From assembly GCA_013398295.1 (NCBI GenBank), contig VZSF01001887.1, forward strand, positions 1 through 64,000: a stretch of DNA of 64,000 bases. Reading direction: 5' to 3'. Below the pieces are notes generated by a model. The model searched no databases and had not been told where the DNA came from. It worked only from the letters and a program-made list of their open reading frames with translations. Shown here piece by piece: positions 1 to 11,000 of this stretch. The first letter of the stretch is position 1, and each line of letters begins with the position of its first letter. The stretch comes from Chionis minor. Taxonomy: Eukaryota; Chordata; Aves; Charadriiformes; Chionididae. A program made the position numbers and the translations under genes.

Positions 1-560
1 TGGGGGCTCTGCTGTGGAGAGGGAGAATCAGGGAGATTGCTGTTGTCTTTATTTTATATATTCTATTTTTTTTTTTGGTCTTTTTTTCGGTCTTTTTTTC
101 CCCCCTCCAAAATCCACAGCAATTGTGTCAAAAGCCACAACAGTAACAAAGTAAAGGTTGGAGGTTTTTGTTCTTTCAAGACAGCAAAGGGAAGGGGGGA
201 CTTCCCCAGTCATACGCTTACAATGGGGAGGGAAAAAAAAAGAAGAAAAAGAAAAGGATTCCAAAAATTTCAGAATAATTCAGCTGATGAAAAATAAAAG
301 GTCCTAACAGGCCTCTAAGAGCACCCAGTGTCCTACGTATTTGAAATAAGTGATTTTGACTCTGGCCAACCTTTGGATATATGCATGGCAACTAGGCAGG
401 TTTTTCTTTGTTGTTGAAAACAATGAGAAGGGTCTCCAGTATCGCCAGACAGAAACCCACTAGGATGGACTGTCCTCTTTAGAAGCACGGCAAATTAAGA
501 AAAATCAACCTGAAAAAAAAGACAAAGTAGCATAAGTTTTTTTCCAAATTTGATATTAGA
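1..560. other. Non-coding AT-rich start of window with purine and T runs
   Basis: No gene is recognised. The stretch has several T runs between positions 66 and 100 and a 34-base pure purine run at 225-258. Small open frames on both strands are short, lysine-, phenylalanine- or serine-rich products of these runs and are not credible proteins. It could be intron, 3' UTR or intergenic DNA, and the sequence alone does not decide. Confidence 0.5.
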
Positions 561-611
561 CCTTTCAGTCTGATTTTTTTTTTTTACTGTTGTCATTTCT
601 TCTTTTAATAG

Positions 612-669
612 AAGCACGCACTGTGAACCACCAAAGGAAAACTCTTGTGCCAGACAAAATGACCCACTG
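612..669 (+). other. Candidate small exon (plus strand)
   Basis: A 58-base segment is preceded by a long T-rich tract (571-609) ending in TTTTAATAG. It is followed by CTG then GTGAGT, a strong donor pattern. Two of its three reading frames are open across the segment. I do not recognise either peptide. Splice-like pairs occur by chance in vertebrate DNA, so this is a candidate only. Other exon-like segments nearby (818-965 on minus, 1117-1226 on plus) make the area worth checking against RNA data. Confidence 0.2.
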
Positions 670-817
670 GTGAGTCGTCCTCCTCAACAAATCAAAGCAA
701 CATTTCCAGGGAATGTTTGCCTGGAATGGAGTCTGAGGCCATGGTTTCACAAAGATTTTTAGCTGACTTACTCTGACACCGCTGTAAAATAAGCGATCCA
801 GCATTCAGCTCACTTAC

Positions 818-965
818 CCCACTTCTGTCCCCGCACCAGCCCTTGTGTGAGACCAGGGAACCCCCTCTGGGAAACCGATCCAGTTAGCATCGGGGAAAAG
901 CAAGCTGTTTTGGGGTGGGTCAGTCTCCCCATCCCATCCGCTGCCCCACCGCACAAATGCTTCTG
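818..965 (-). other. Candidate 148-base exon (minus strand)
   Basis: Read on the minus strand, this segment follows a very good acceptor: a C/T-rich tract ending TGCCTTGTTCCAG at 966-978. It ends at GGG then GTAAGTGAG, a near-ideal donor at 817-809. Two of three frames are open throughout and the third has a stop. The segment is GC-richer than its surroundings. Neither peptide resembles a family I know. It could be a non-coding RNA exon, a coding exon of an unrecognised gene, or a decoy. Confidence 0.3.
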
Positions 966-1116
966 CTGGAACAAGGCAGGGAGGAAGATGAGCAACTGGG
1001 GACGCAAAGAGGACAGGATAGCTTCATCGGTACCACCGCCAGCTTAAATATAAAAACACAGGAGGGGTGAGGAGGACCAGGTTTGACCCTGAACCTGCTG
1101 CATCCCTTCTCTGCAG

Positions 1117-1226
1117 TCGCAGCAGAAGGACTTTTCCTGCGTTTGCATCCTCATACCACATCTCGAGCCCCCAGCGCTACGAAAACAAGCTTTTAGCGCA
1201 GAGGGAAGAACAGGGTAGAAGCCTGG
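1117..1226 (+). other. Candidate 110-base exon (plus strand)
   Basis: The segment follows a good acceptor (CATCCCTTCTCTGCAG, ending at 1116) and ends at CCTGG before GTAGGT. One frame is open across the whole segment. It lies on the opposite strand to the 818-965 candidate, so both cannot belong to one transcript. The peptide is unrecognised. Confidence 0.2.
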
Positions 1227-3183
1227 GTAGGTGACGGGACTGGGAATTAGAAAGCTCAAAGACCTTCTCTCTGATACCTTGTACGGTGAGAGACAAATCA
1301 GGCATTACCCCAGTGCCTCAGTGTCCTAGTACTGAAAGAAGCATTTACCTAATTTACTAGTCCTTATATAAAGCAAGGTGTGCGGCCTCAAAGTTAGCAG
1401 TACTCGGGTTTTGCTCATGTGAATCCAGAGTGGGGGCTGATTCTAAGGTCACATCTTTTTCACAATACTAAATGTTCAGCATCGACACCAAGCTGTAATA
1501 GAGTCATGGGGAGCGCTTTTTTTCACATATACCTTCACAAACTCTGAAATATTTTCTGTCAAGAGCACAGAACAAAACTCTTCCTTTTTACAAACTACTT
1601 GTTTTCTGTTTCCTGAAGAACAGTACGCTTTCTAAAGAGGTACCCGCTTTCAGAAATCTGCTGGCCCTAGCATAGCTAAAAGAAGGAAAAACTATTTTTC
1701 TTAAATTGATTAAAGGGTTTTCTGAGGAAAAGAGTTGCATTTTGTTGCCTGCCTTCTCTAATTCACAAGAACGGCGTCAAAATGCAAGTCTGTAAGCACA
1801 GAAAACGTCTCTGTTTTGGTTGAAATGTGTTTTTATTAATACACACTTGACAAGAGGATCTCAGAGATAAATTTGAAAACTTAAAAAGTAAACAAGCTGT
1901 TTATTGCGAGTGTCACAGGACTTCTAGTTGGGTGAAATTCAAAACAGTGAGCAAGCAGCTTTCGTTTACTGTCATACTTCCTATTTGTAATGTTAAAATT
2001 GTATGTTATATATGAAGGCTTAGTCATGTTCAGGGTTTGCTCTGGAGTTTGGTTTTTTTCACTTTTAGAAGTGCACGTTGCTCGTTGAGGGTACTCTCGG
2101 AGTGAGGTATCTCAAGAATATTCCTTCATTTGACCGAAGGAGGGAAAACCTGATTATAAAGCCACATCTCGCTGTATAAAACGGTCAAGAATGCTACTTT
2201 AAGGGTGTTTCCACAAGTCCCCTACTCCTCTGCCACTTAATTCTGCTCCCATACTTCAGGGGTAGAAACCACACAAGAAGAACAAATTTGGTTTTTAAAA
2301 AAGCCTCCTGCCAAAAAGGCAAAAAGCGTTTTAAGGCAAATCAATTCCCCAGTCTAGTCCACAGCAGAGTCTCTTGAATTCTTATGCAGGAACAATACAC
2401 AATACAGAGTGCCACAGTCCCCAGTGCAGGACGAAGACCAGCACAATGTATGCTACAGTTTCCAAAAAAGTTAGGCCAGTGTTCCACATCATCTTTTAAT
2501 TTGGACACAGCATTGAAGGGGTTTTGTTTGTTTGTTTTAATACGTGTCTTTCCTGGATTTTTAGCCATTGTAAGACCAGAGCATCGAGGGTTCTCATTTG
2601 TATTGCAGACAGAACTCAATTTCAGCCTGGATATACTGGGGTGTGCTGGTACTAGACGATGCGTATTTTGATTTGTTAACATTTTAAGAAAGTGCAGTTT
2701 GATCCAGTGGACAACAACTGGAGGCAATCTATGCTTAAAGTCACCGGACTCACCATATGCCAATATGGACCACCGCGATTTTACCCAAAACTGTATTTTA
2801 ACAGGCTTGTTCCCTTCATTAAAGTAGAAATTTTTCAGTAAGTGTGAAGACAACCAGAGAACACTGTGTTAGTTTAGGCTTCACGCCCCGCTGAGCAGAT
2901 ACTACATTCCAAATTTGCAGCATATAGTTGGATAGATTAAAAGTTCTCCATTGCTCTCTTCAGCCATTTGTGGCCTTGTAAGTCAGAGAGCACTTGGTGT
3001 GCGTGCTGGCCAACAGTATGAAACAACAGAAAAACATAGTATTAGACATAAAAAACAAACAAACAAAAGAACCCAGATTCCAATTTTGAAGATAGAAACT
3101 GGTCTTTTAGCTCTTAGAGCTTCTTTCCCTTACGAAAATCACAAACTGGAACTAGCAGCTAATTAAACCCTACAAATGGAATT

Positions 3184-3199
3184 AAAAAAAAAAAAAAAA
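3184..3199 (+). repeat. A16 homopolymer
   Basis: This is an uninterrupted run of 16 A. No recognisable retrotransposon lies immediately upstream, so I do not call it a retroposon tail. Confidence 0.9.
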
Positions 3200-3566
3200 G
3201 CCTCTTGGCTTTTGGTTTTTGTAATCTCTACTGTTATGGAGTTTTATCTTTTTCTCTCACAAATATGGGCCCATACACTATAACCTGTTCAACACTCCAG
3301 CAAACACTACATCTTCAGGAAGAATCCGTGGCCTCTCCATAGAAGCGCACCAGCTTTTTGAGAAAAAGGCCAGTTCTCAAAAGGAAGTGAAACTCAAGCC
3401 TCCTGTCAAAATCTGCAGACAGAGAGGAGCACGTCATTCTACTGCTGACAGAGCATCAGGTACGACTTCTGAAGGAAATATCACTAGTTGTCCTCTGGGC
3501 ATTCTTTTTATATTCCATGGACCAGAACATTGTCACAGGATAATGGTTGTCTGCTGCCTTGCCCCT

Positions 3567-3588
3567 ATTAAATTAAATTAAATTAAAT
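3567..3588 (+). repeat. (TTAAA)n short tandem repeat
   Basis: About four and a half copies of a TTAAA/AAATT pentamer. It is a simple AT-rich microsatellite with no other features. Confidence 0.85.
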
Positions 3589-4381
3589 ATTTGATTGGAA
3601 CTTTCCTACTTGCTCTCTGTAGAAATAAAAAGTGATGCAAAAAAGCTGTAGGTGAATCATTTGCCCTTCTACAAACTCCCAGTGTCACTGCTCCTCAAGG
3701 TACCCAGAGAAGAAACCGTTCCTATTAATATTTTTGTTGTCGTTTCGAACATTCCACTAAACATTCTGTTTTCAGAATTGAGAAGGATGTATGGGTGATT
3801 TATTCCTTCACAACAGAGCAGGCAGTGACTTCAGTTTTGTGTGTACATAAAGATGCAAATAAAGTAAAGATGCTTGATGCACAGCAGTCATTGCAAAGAC
3901 ATTACTGCAGGAACTCCCAGATACCGAAGGCCCAGGGCACAAAAGGTTTTTGGTGGTCACCTTCTGGTCAATGAGCTGTGGCTGGGAATATGCAACTGCG
4001 GGAGTAACGTGAGGTGTTCAGACATCCTATTTATTGCATATCAATTTACCTGTTTAGGAGAAGGTGGATGCCTTTTTCCTCAAGTGATCATTTTTAATCA
4101 CTTTATTTGTCCACCGTGCATTGAATCAAAGCCAATGCATGAGAAAACCTTCAGTTTAACTCAGCTTCAGTTCAGGCACTCAAAGCTCATTGTACCAAAT
4201 AACCCCAAAACTTCAAGTTCTGTCAGGAAACAGGCATTTAGTACTACAGTAAAGAGTATTACCAACCTTTCTTCTCCTTGACATTTAACTTACTCAACAA
4301 CTCCCTCCCCTCTTCATCACATAGATTATCTCGTCCTGTGGCAGACTGTGTCCACACTACAGTTCTGCTCCTGGATGTAAG

Positions 4382-4809
4382 ATGAACAAGTCTTATGAGG
4401 ACCGGCTGAAAGAGTTGGGATTGCTTAGCCTGGAGAAGAGAAGGTTGAGGGGAGACCTTATTACTCCCTACAACTCCCTGAAAGGAGGTTATAGCCAGGT
4501 GGTGGTCAATCTCTTCTCCCAAGTAACAAGCGATAGGACAAGAGGAAACGGCCTCAAGTTGTGCCAGGGGAGGTTTAGGTTGGATGTTAGGAAAAACTTC
4601 TTTACAGAAAGGGTTATCAAACATTGGAACGGGCTGCCCAGGGAAGTGGTGGAATCACTATCCCTGGAGGTATTTAAAAGGCAGGTAGACATGGTGCTGA
4701 GGGACATGGTTTAGGGGTGGTTTTGGCATAGGTTTATGGTTGGACTCAATGATCTTGAAGGTCTCTTCCAACCCAAGTGATTCTATGATCCTATGATTCT
4801 ATTCTATGA
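4382..4809 (+). mobile_element. CR1 LINE, 5'-truncated 3' fragment
   Basis: CR1 is the main non-LTR retrotransposon of birds. It copies itself by target-primed reverse transcription and usually leaves 5'-truncated copies. The first 330 bases (4382-4714) are an open frame matching the extreme C-terminus of the CR1 ORF2 protein, with the landmarks [38 protein letters not shown] and HWNGLP. A stop follows, then a short 3' UTR with GGTTGGACTCAATGATCTT and TCTTCCAACCC. It ends in imperfect ATTCTATG octamer repeats (about 4780-4809), the diagnostic CR1 terminus. The reading frame is intact but lacks the endonuclease and catalytic reverse-transcriptase regions, so the copy is inert. Confidence 0.95.
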
Positions 4810-7800
4810 ACTGTGTCCCTGAGAGTTCTGAGCAGTCGCAGTGGTATCAGACAGCATGCTGTCTATGCTCTGCCTCTACCCATGTCCTTCTGCCTTTAGA
4901 CAGAAGGTTCCGTGAAGTGGGTTTCTATCGCATTGAATGCATTCTGCAAATGGCAGATGCCACAAACTGAAATTCCTGCAGACAGAGGAAAATTCTTCTT
5001 TCTCTTCCCGAGAGAAGGTCCCTATTACACTGAAAGTTACGTACAAAATTCTCAAAATCAGTCAAAATTCCATGAGGAAAGCAAATTGCAAAGCTGAAAT
5101 ACACCTTAGCTCAAAGTGCAAGTAAAGCAATTTACATGGTGGTGCAGAAGAGAGAATATTACACCTATGCTATCTTGAAGATTGAAGGCTACAGATTTAA
5201 CAGCAAATTCATCATCTGATGGTGATGACTGTTGTCAACAGTTACTCAGAGTTAGCCTCTTTACATCTAAACAAATAGGCACCAGAGCTTCACTTCATGC
5301 CTTGCATAATTAACTTTAAGTTTTTGACAGGCATAAGAACCACGGTCCCCAGCTCGTCGACATCCAAGTACCAAATTACCTTTGGGTCAGGAGTGTGGCC
5401 CCTTTATAGAAAATTGTAGGGAATGGTAAGATAAACATAATGAAAAGCCTTTAAAGGGGTCAGGTATTGCAATACAGTAATCTTTCCAATTTGAGCGTGG
5501 AGTTAAGAACAAGACTCCCAAAAGAAAGGAAAAGACGTTCACAGTCTCAGGAGCCTTGTCACTTTGAATGTCCCCAGTAACACTGCTGATCTTAAGGTAC
5601 ATGTAAACCTAGAGCCTGAAGCCAAAATCTTTATTATGTGTTAACTATCATAATTATCAAACTCTCTTGTACAGAAAATACAGTTCAAGATGCTTATGAA
5701 TCCTCCCACCTTCGGTGGTGAAAGAGCAAAGCTTGAATTCACATGAAGTGCTCCCTAATTTAAGATCTGCTTCTGGAAAGAAATGCATAAGATCTTACGG
5801 TATAATCTTTGGTTCATGTTGATTTTTATCCCTTGATTTGACATTTTAAAATCAATATTCCATAGCAGTTATTGTCTAGATTTTTAACGCATCCAGGCTG
5901 AAAACACTTGCTAAGAACTGAGGGATTCTACACTCTTTGTCTCAGACACCCTAGGAAAAAAAATCCTGTATTCCAGTTATTGTCTAGCATTTGAGCTCAG
6001 TGTTGGCAAACCGGTCCCTGTGTGTCTTTGAGGCATATGGAAATTGATGATGAAAGTGTCTAGTATAACTAGAAGTATAATTTGATGAAAACTGAAGCAG
6101 TGAACTGTGAGAAACTGCTAAATCAGTGTCATCAAACTCTGCTTGAAAAATAATGAAACAGAAATACCACTAGGACACAAGAAATGCAGGGCAAGGACTG
6201 TGAAACCAGAGAGTAAATATAAAAATTAAGGAAACATACAAGGTATTATTTTAATTGTTATTTTTGAAACGAATGCCCAAAATACAATACAACGTTCCTG
6301 TCTAAATTCACTTTATGGAGACAGTGACATCATGTCTCTTCCAAATTGTTCAAGCCCAAATCTTGGCACAAGTTCTTCCAATAGAATACCACGTTTGGCC
6401 CTGGCACTCTGGCCTGTCTAGCCGTAACCATGTGCAGAATAAGAACAGCGCTGTGGCCAATGCAAATCCTAGTTATAGCTCAAGTCCCTTGGGGCAATAC
6501 AAAAAAGACCAAAATAGAAAACGTATTACAGTTTTAAAGCAATAATATTGCTAAGAAAAATAAAACAAACGTAACCTCAGAAGTAAGATGACATTTATTG
6601 CCTAAAAGTTAACAATTGCTGAAGCTGTAAAAGTACTCTATAAATAAGACCTGAAGATGGCAGTGAAAAGATCCCAGTATTGCTTTATTCATATATTTTG
6701 AATGAAAGCAAAACAAACTTACACAGGAATCTGAGAGCAAGAGGACAAAGGAAGAAGATATTGTTGGTTTTAAGGATTTGCCTACATCAGTAAATGCACT
6801 CAAATTACTGGAAAAATATTAATGATTCTATTCAGTTGTACCCATGTTTTGCGATAGCAACACGTGTATGTTTGCTCAAGAAAAGGATATAAGCTTGCAT
6901 ATTCAAAGACTTGCCAGAAAATTTGTACAAAAAGATCACAGGGAGACAGAGACAGCTGGAAAAATTGGAGCAGGGGCTCCGATTTTCATGCCAGTGTTAC
7001 ACCTAATGCGAAGGGAATGCAGATGATGGACTGCAAGCTATATGTTATTCCTCCTGCCACTTAGCAGTGTGCTTGTAGAGCTGAACAAGAAAGGAGAAGT
7101 AACAAAAAAAACCCCACAACAAAAACAACCCTAAACCAAACAATAAAACAAAAAGACACATAAATGATAGAAAGTGTGCTATTGTAAATTAAAATATTTA
7201 CATCAGGGTATTTATTACAGTCACATCAACCTTTTCATGTACAAAAGGCAATTATCAAGATCAAGCAGTGGATACCGAGCACTATTTTTTTTAAAATGTA
7301 GTCTGATTTGGAAATTTAACTAAACTATACCCACGTGGCACACACATAGCAGAAACCACGAAATGGAAAATATCTATAAACAAACATCTCTTGAAGGTCC
7401 TATATCATGCTTTAAAAGAATGGTAATGAGAAGTTTCTACACATGGATTTATCCAGATTAATTATCAATAAGCCTAATTAGAAAGTTGTGCTAACAAATG
7501 TATAGAAGACTTCTTTCCATTAGGGAATATACAGATAGGAGGCTTAGTAGAAAAAGGGTAAGTGGAATCTTGAGAGGATTTTGTGGTAATAAATTCGAGT
7601 TTCTAAACTAATCTAGGCATGATTTCCACGGGTTTTGATGTCATCTTTTCCCATGAGGTGATCTCAAAACCTACGTGTTAAAAAGCCATTTTCCCTGTCA
7701 GTTACTGTTAACCCAAACTATGCACTTGAGGAGCTGCCGTCTGTAAGTGGTTTCCCCCCTCTCCAGACCTATTGACCACAATTCCACCTTTTGTGATGTT

Positions 7801-7899
7801 ATTACTGCAAATTCAGAACTGTGATCTTGTTGTAAAAAATGCCTTCTAAAAGAAAACCGGTGTATAAAAATCAGTTTATAAATCTCAGTGAGGATTTAC
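4810..7899. other. Unassigned AT-rich single-copy DNA
   Basis: No gene, structural RNA or clear repeat is recognised. Open frames are all under 80 codons with no family resemblance. Sequence around 7180-7480 is especially AT-rich. Confidence 0.5.
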
Positions 7900-8062
7900 C
7901 CAGGGTACCTTTCCATCCACCTAGGGTTCCTGTGGATTCCTGTTGCGCGTTCGGAATTGCACACGGCGTAGCCTTTGACAGCAGCTGAGAGACGCCGAGT
8001 CACGGCGACTGTTTGTAGCAGCCCCGTTGTCACAGTGACCCATCCATTGAGATGTCTCACCT
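7900..8062 (-). other. CpG-rich exon-like island (minus strand)
   Basis: Between 7940 and 8075 I count about 11 CpG dinucleotides in AT-rich, CpG-poor surroundings. On the minus strand the block follows a long pyrimidine tract (about 8063-8100, broken by a few purines) ending CTCCGTTCCAG. It ends at CCCTGG before GTAAAT, giving a 163-base exon-like unit. One frame is open from acceptor to donor, with a stop inside the putative intron; a second stays open for about 140 bases. Neither peptide is recognised. Alternatives are a conserved regulatory element (GTTGTCACAGTGAC at 8026-8039 vaguely resembles an RFX-type site) or a decayed insertion. Confidence 0.3.
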
Positions 8063-11000
8063 CTGGAACGGAGAAGTGAAAAGGGAAAAAAAATAAAAAT
8101 ACAAAAACAGCAATGCAAAAGACAAAAGAACTAGGGGTTCAGATCCCCGCTCTCCACAAGCCCCGAGTGTGGGGCTAAGCCTACAAAACTCTATAGCTTC
8201 TCAAACAAATCCAGGCACAAAACTTCCCCCCAAATGTCTCTACCCAGATGCAAGATAAACTAATAGTCTGACAATGACCCTTTTCCATTTAGAACAAGCT
8301 GTTGACCTTAAGAAGGTCAAAATCTAGAATAAACCAGGACAAATGTATATTTAAGCTTCTGCCCAAGCTTCAGACTAAAGGCTATACTTTATGTTGTTGG
8401 GTCAGAGAGCAGAAGCTACAGAATCACCTTCATCCCACTGAAATTCTTGGCTTCACTTCTAGCTAAATTGATAAAATTGAAAGGAGCAGATGTTCTGCCC
8501 TGCCTTGAGATCAGACCCTTATATTTGAGATGAGACATTAACTGTTGATATTAAAGCATTTTTTTAAGTATATGTGATTTTTAGGCATCTATTTCATACG
8601 CAAAACCTATTAAACCATACTATTTCATCCATTGTTGTTTGTTTCTTTCTATTCTTTCAAGTTTAGCCTATCTTAAAGCACTCTGTAAGCTTACAAAGAA
8701 AATTTACCATGCATGGGAGTTCTACGATGGGTAAATTACTTCTTCATATCTGGGGGTCTCTATTAAAAAGAGTAGCGTGAGCCAATGAGCAGTAAAGGAA
8801 GAGATCACCGCTGCCAGTCCACGCTTTAATTCTTTCAGTTCAGAATCTGGCTAACTCTGCACACTCGTGTTACTTTGAAACATTTGCTTACCTTCTGATG
8901 GATTTTCATCAGTGTGCTCTTTTCCACATATTTGTCGGATCAGAACGCTACAGTTACCCACCTTCAATACTGCCAAATTAACAAAGCGAAAATCAATGGT
9001 TAAAGCCCACAAGCCACAAGATTGCCATAGTCTGCAACTTGCTAAATTTTTTTTTTCTTACTTTGTACTTCGTTCTTGTGACATAGTTGCAAGAATCCCT
9101 ATGCTGTTATTCTATGTTATGTTAGAACGTGTCCACGGACAGCACGTGCACTTGTAGAAAACTCCTGTGGCGTTGCTGTTGGTCTCCCAGAGACCAGTGT
9201 GATCCCAACGCTGCACCCACAGGGAGCTCCACCAATTTTTGATACACATCTTTCGATAGCAGGTGTTAGAGCCTCTGATGGAAGAGAACTCCAAGGTTTT
9301 GGACTCTGGGCTCTGCACGTGTTGTAATCAAAAATTCGTTTCTTTGTGTGACTCATAGGAAGAAGAGTCAGGCTCCCAGGATTTTACAAGTCTGGGTTTA
9401 AAAACGGAAACAACAGGAAAATACGCTTCTAAACTATCCAAGAATGGATCTAATAGCCACTGTCTTAAAATACCTCTGGCCACACTGATAGTGACTTATT
9501 ATTATTGTGTTGTACTTCCCTAAGAGGAATGACAGGATAAGAGTCATCGGGTGAGATATTTTATCTGACTTATCCAATGGCAATGTTTTGTAATGACAAA
9601 CTGTAGTTACAGAATAAGAGGAGCTGGAAGGATACCGCCAACTAGGTACGCTATAGACTAAAATTTCTCTTTTAAACACAGAGCAGCAGAGGCTGCTCGA
9701 AGATCCAAAGGCTCCATTCAGGTCTAGCACAAGCCCACTTTTTCCAGTTCTCCTCAGTAGGACTGGAGCTGGGTTTTGAGAAAGATAAATTTGATTCATG
9801 TCTAGTGCCTAAAAAGCATCATTCCCACCATCAGCATCATCCCGTCACAAACCAGAGCTTAATCTTAGATTATTTTTTTTCCCTCCTACCAAATCCCATT
9901 ATTTTCAGAGACAATTTGGGATTTGCAAGGAACACAGGATCAGTTTCATTTCAGACACTAACTAATACTTAAAAGTCAATCTTGCTCCATATGAATTTTA
10001 CTGTTAGTTTAACCAGAAGTGAGAGGAAGTTGCAGACTTACAAGCCTGCACCTATTAGACTTCTTTTTTCCTTTTTTTAGCTTGGAATTTTATGTTCAAA
10101 AAGGTCACTTCAAAAGCAAACCCAAATACAAAGTACTTACAATTTAAAACTCCCTACCACTGACAAGAGCAGAGTAAAGGAGTCACTCTGTAACAGGGTG
10201 TTGATAATGGTGTCATCTACGCTGCACAAATCCATACAGATTCTCTTTTAAACAGTAGCTGATGCTAAATTTGAAGCTCTGATTTGAGAGTTCAAGACAG
10301 ACTCCACCAGCACTCCACGATTTATGCTGCCCGCTCCAGAAGCCATGCAGCCTCAGGAATTTTTTGTTATTAAACTCTTCTTCACACCCCACTTTGAAAG
10401 TCTCATCCAACAGATATCAAGGGAATCCCAGGCAGCAGTTGATCGGCACACAGACTCCTTCACTGAAGCCAGGATTTGCACTTTCTATGTAGAGAACTAG
10501 ACAATTGTGAAGTAGTGGACCTAGACATATTTTATTAACAAAAGTCTCCACGTCCATCAACCCACTTGTCACTATTCTTAATTTTGTCCCTCATAGCATT
10601 TGTTGGGTACAGAAGGATGATGCATACTGCATTTTAAATATCTACTCTAAAAATGAATATTAGAAAATCCTATACTGTATTTTACCTGTCAGAGGTCATC
10701 AGAAGCTGTATTTCAAGAAAACCGAAGGCATTAGATGTAGTTTGCCCAGTAGATTAATACTGAGCTGTGAACTTTCATCCTCTGCAGCAAGATTTCCATC
10801 CAACTGACATAGAACTGACATGCAGTAACACTTACAACCAGGGGGATCCAATTTAGACAGAGTTCAAATGGTTTCAAGCTACTCATAGGTCACAGAGGTA
10901 AAGTATGCATAAGAGAGCTGGCTTTAATCAGAAGGTTTTCAGTAATGTCACACCAGAAGTGATAGGCCACATTGAAAATGAACTGGATGTTAGGCTTGAG

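Larger units (their letters stand above)
1227..4381. other. Unassigned single-copy DNA
   Basis: No gene or repeat family is recognised. A 170-codon open frame on the minus strand (2341-2853) has no family resemblance and is probably chance. The stretch holds a 16-base A run at 3184-3199 and a short AAATT repeat at 3567-3588, listed separately. Confidence 0.5.

Noticed and set aside
2341..2853. 170-codon minus-strand open frame
   Set aside because: No family resemblance. Part of the opposite strand is open as well, so chance is the simplest explanation.
4382..4714. 110-codon open frame as a host gene
   Set aside because: It is the C-terminus of CR1 ORF2, followed by the CR1 3' UTR and terminal repeats.
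8140..8175. tRNA-like GGGGTTCAGATCCCCGC motif
   Set aside because: It resembles a T-arm, but no acceptor, D or anticodon arms can be placed around it.
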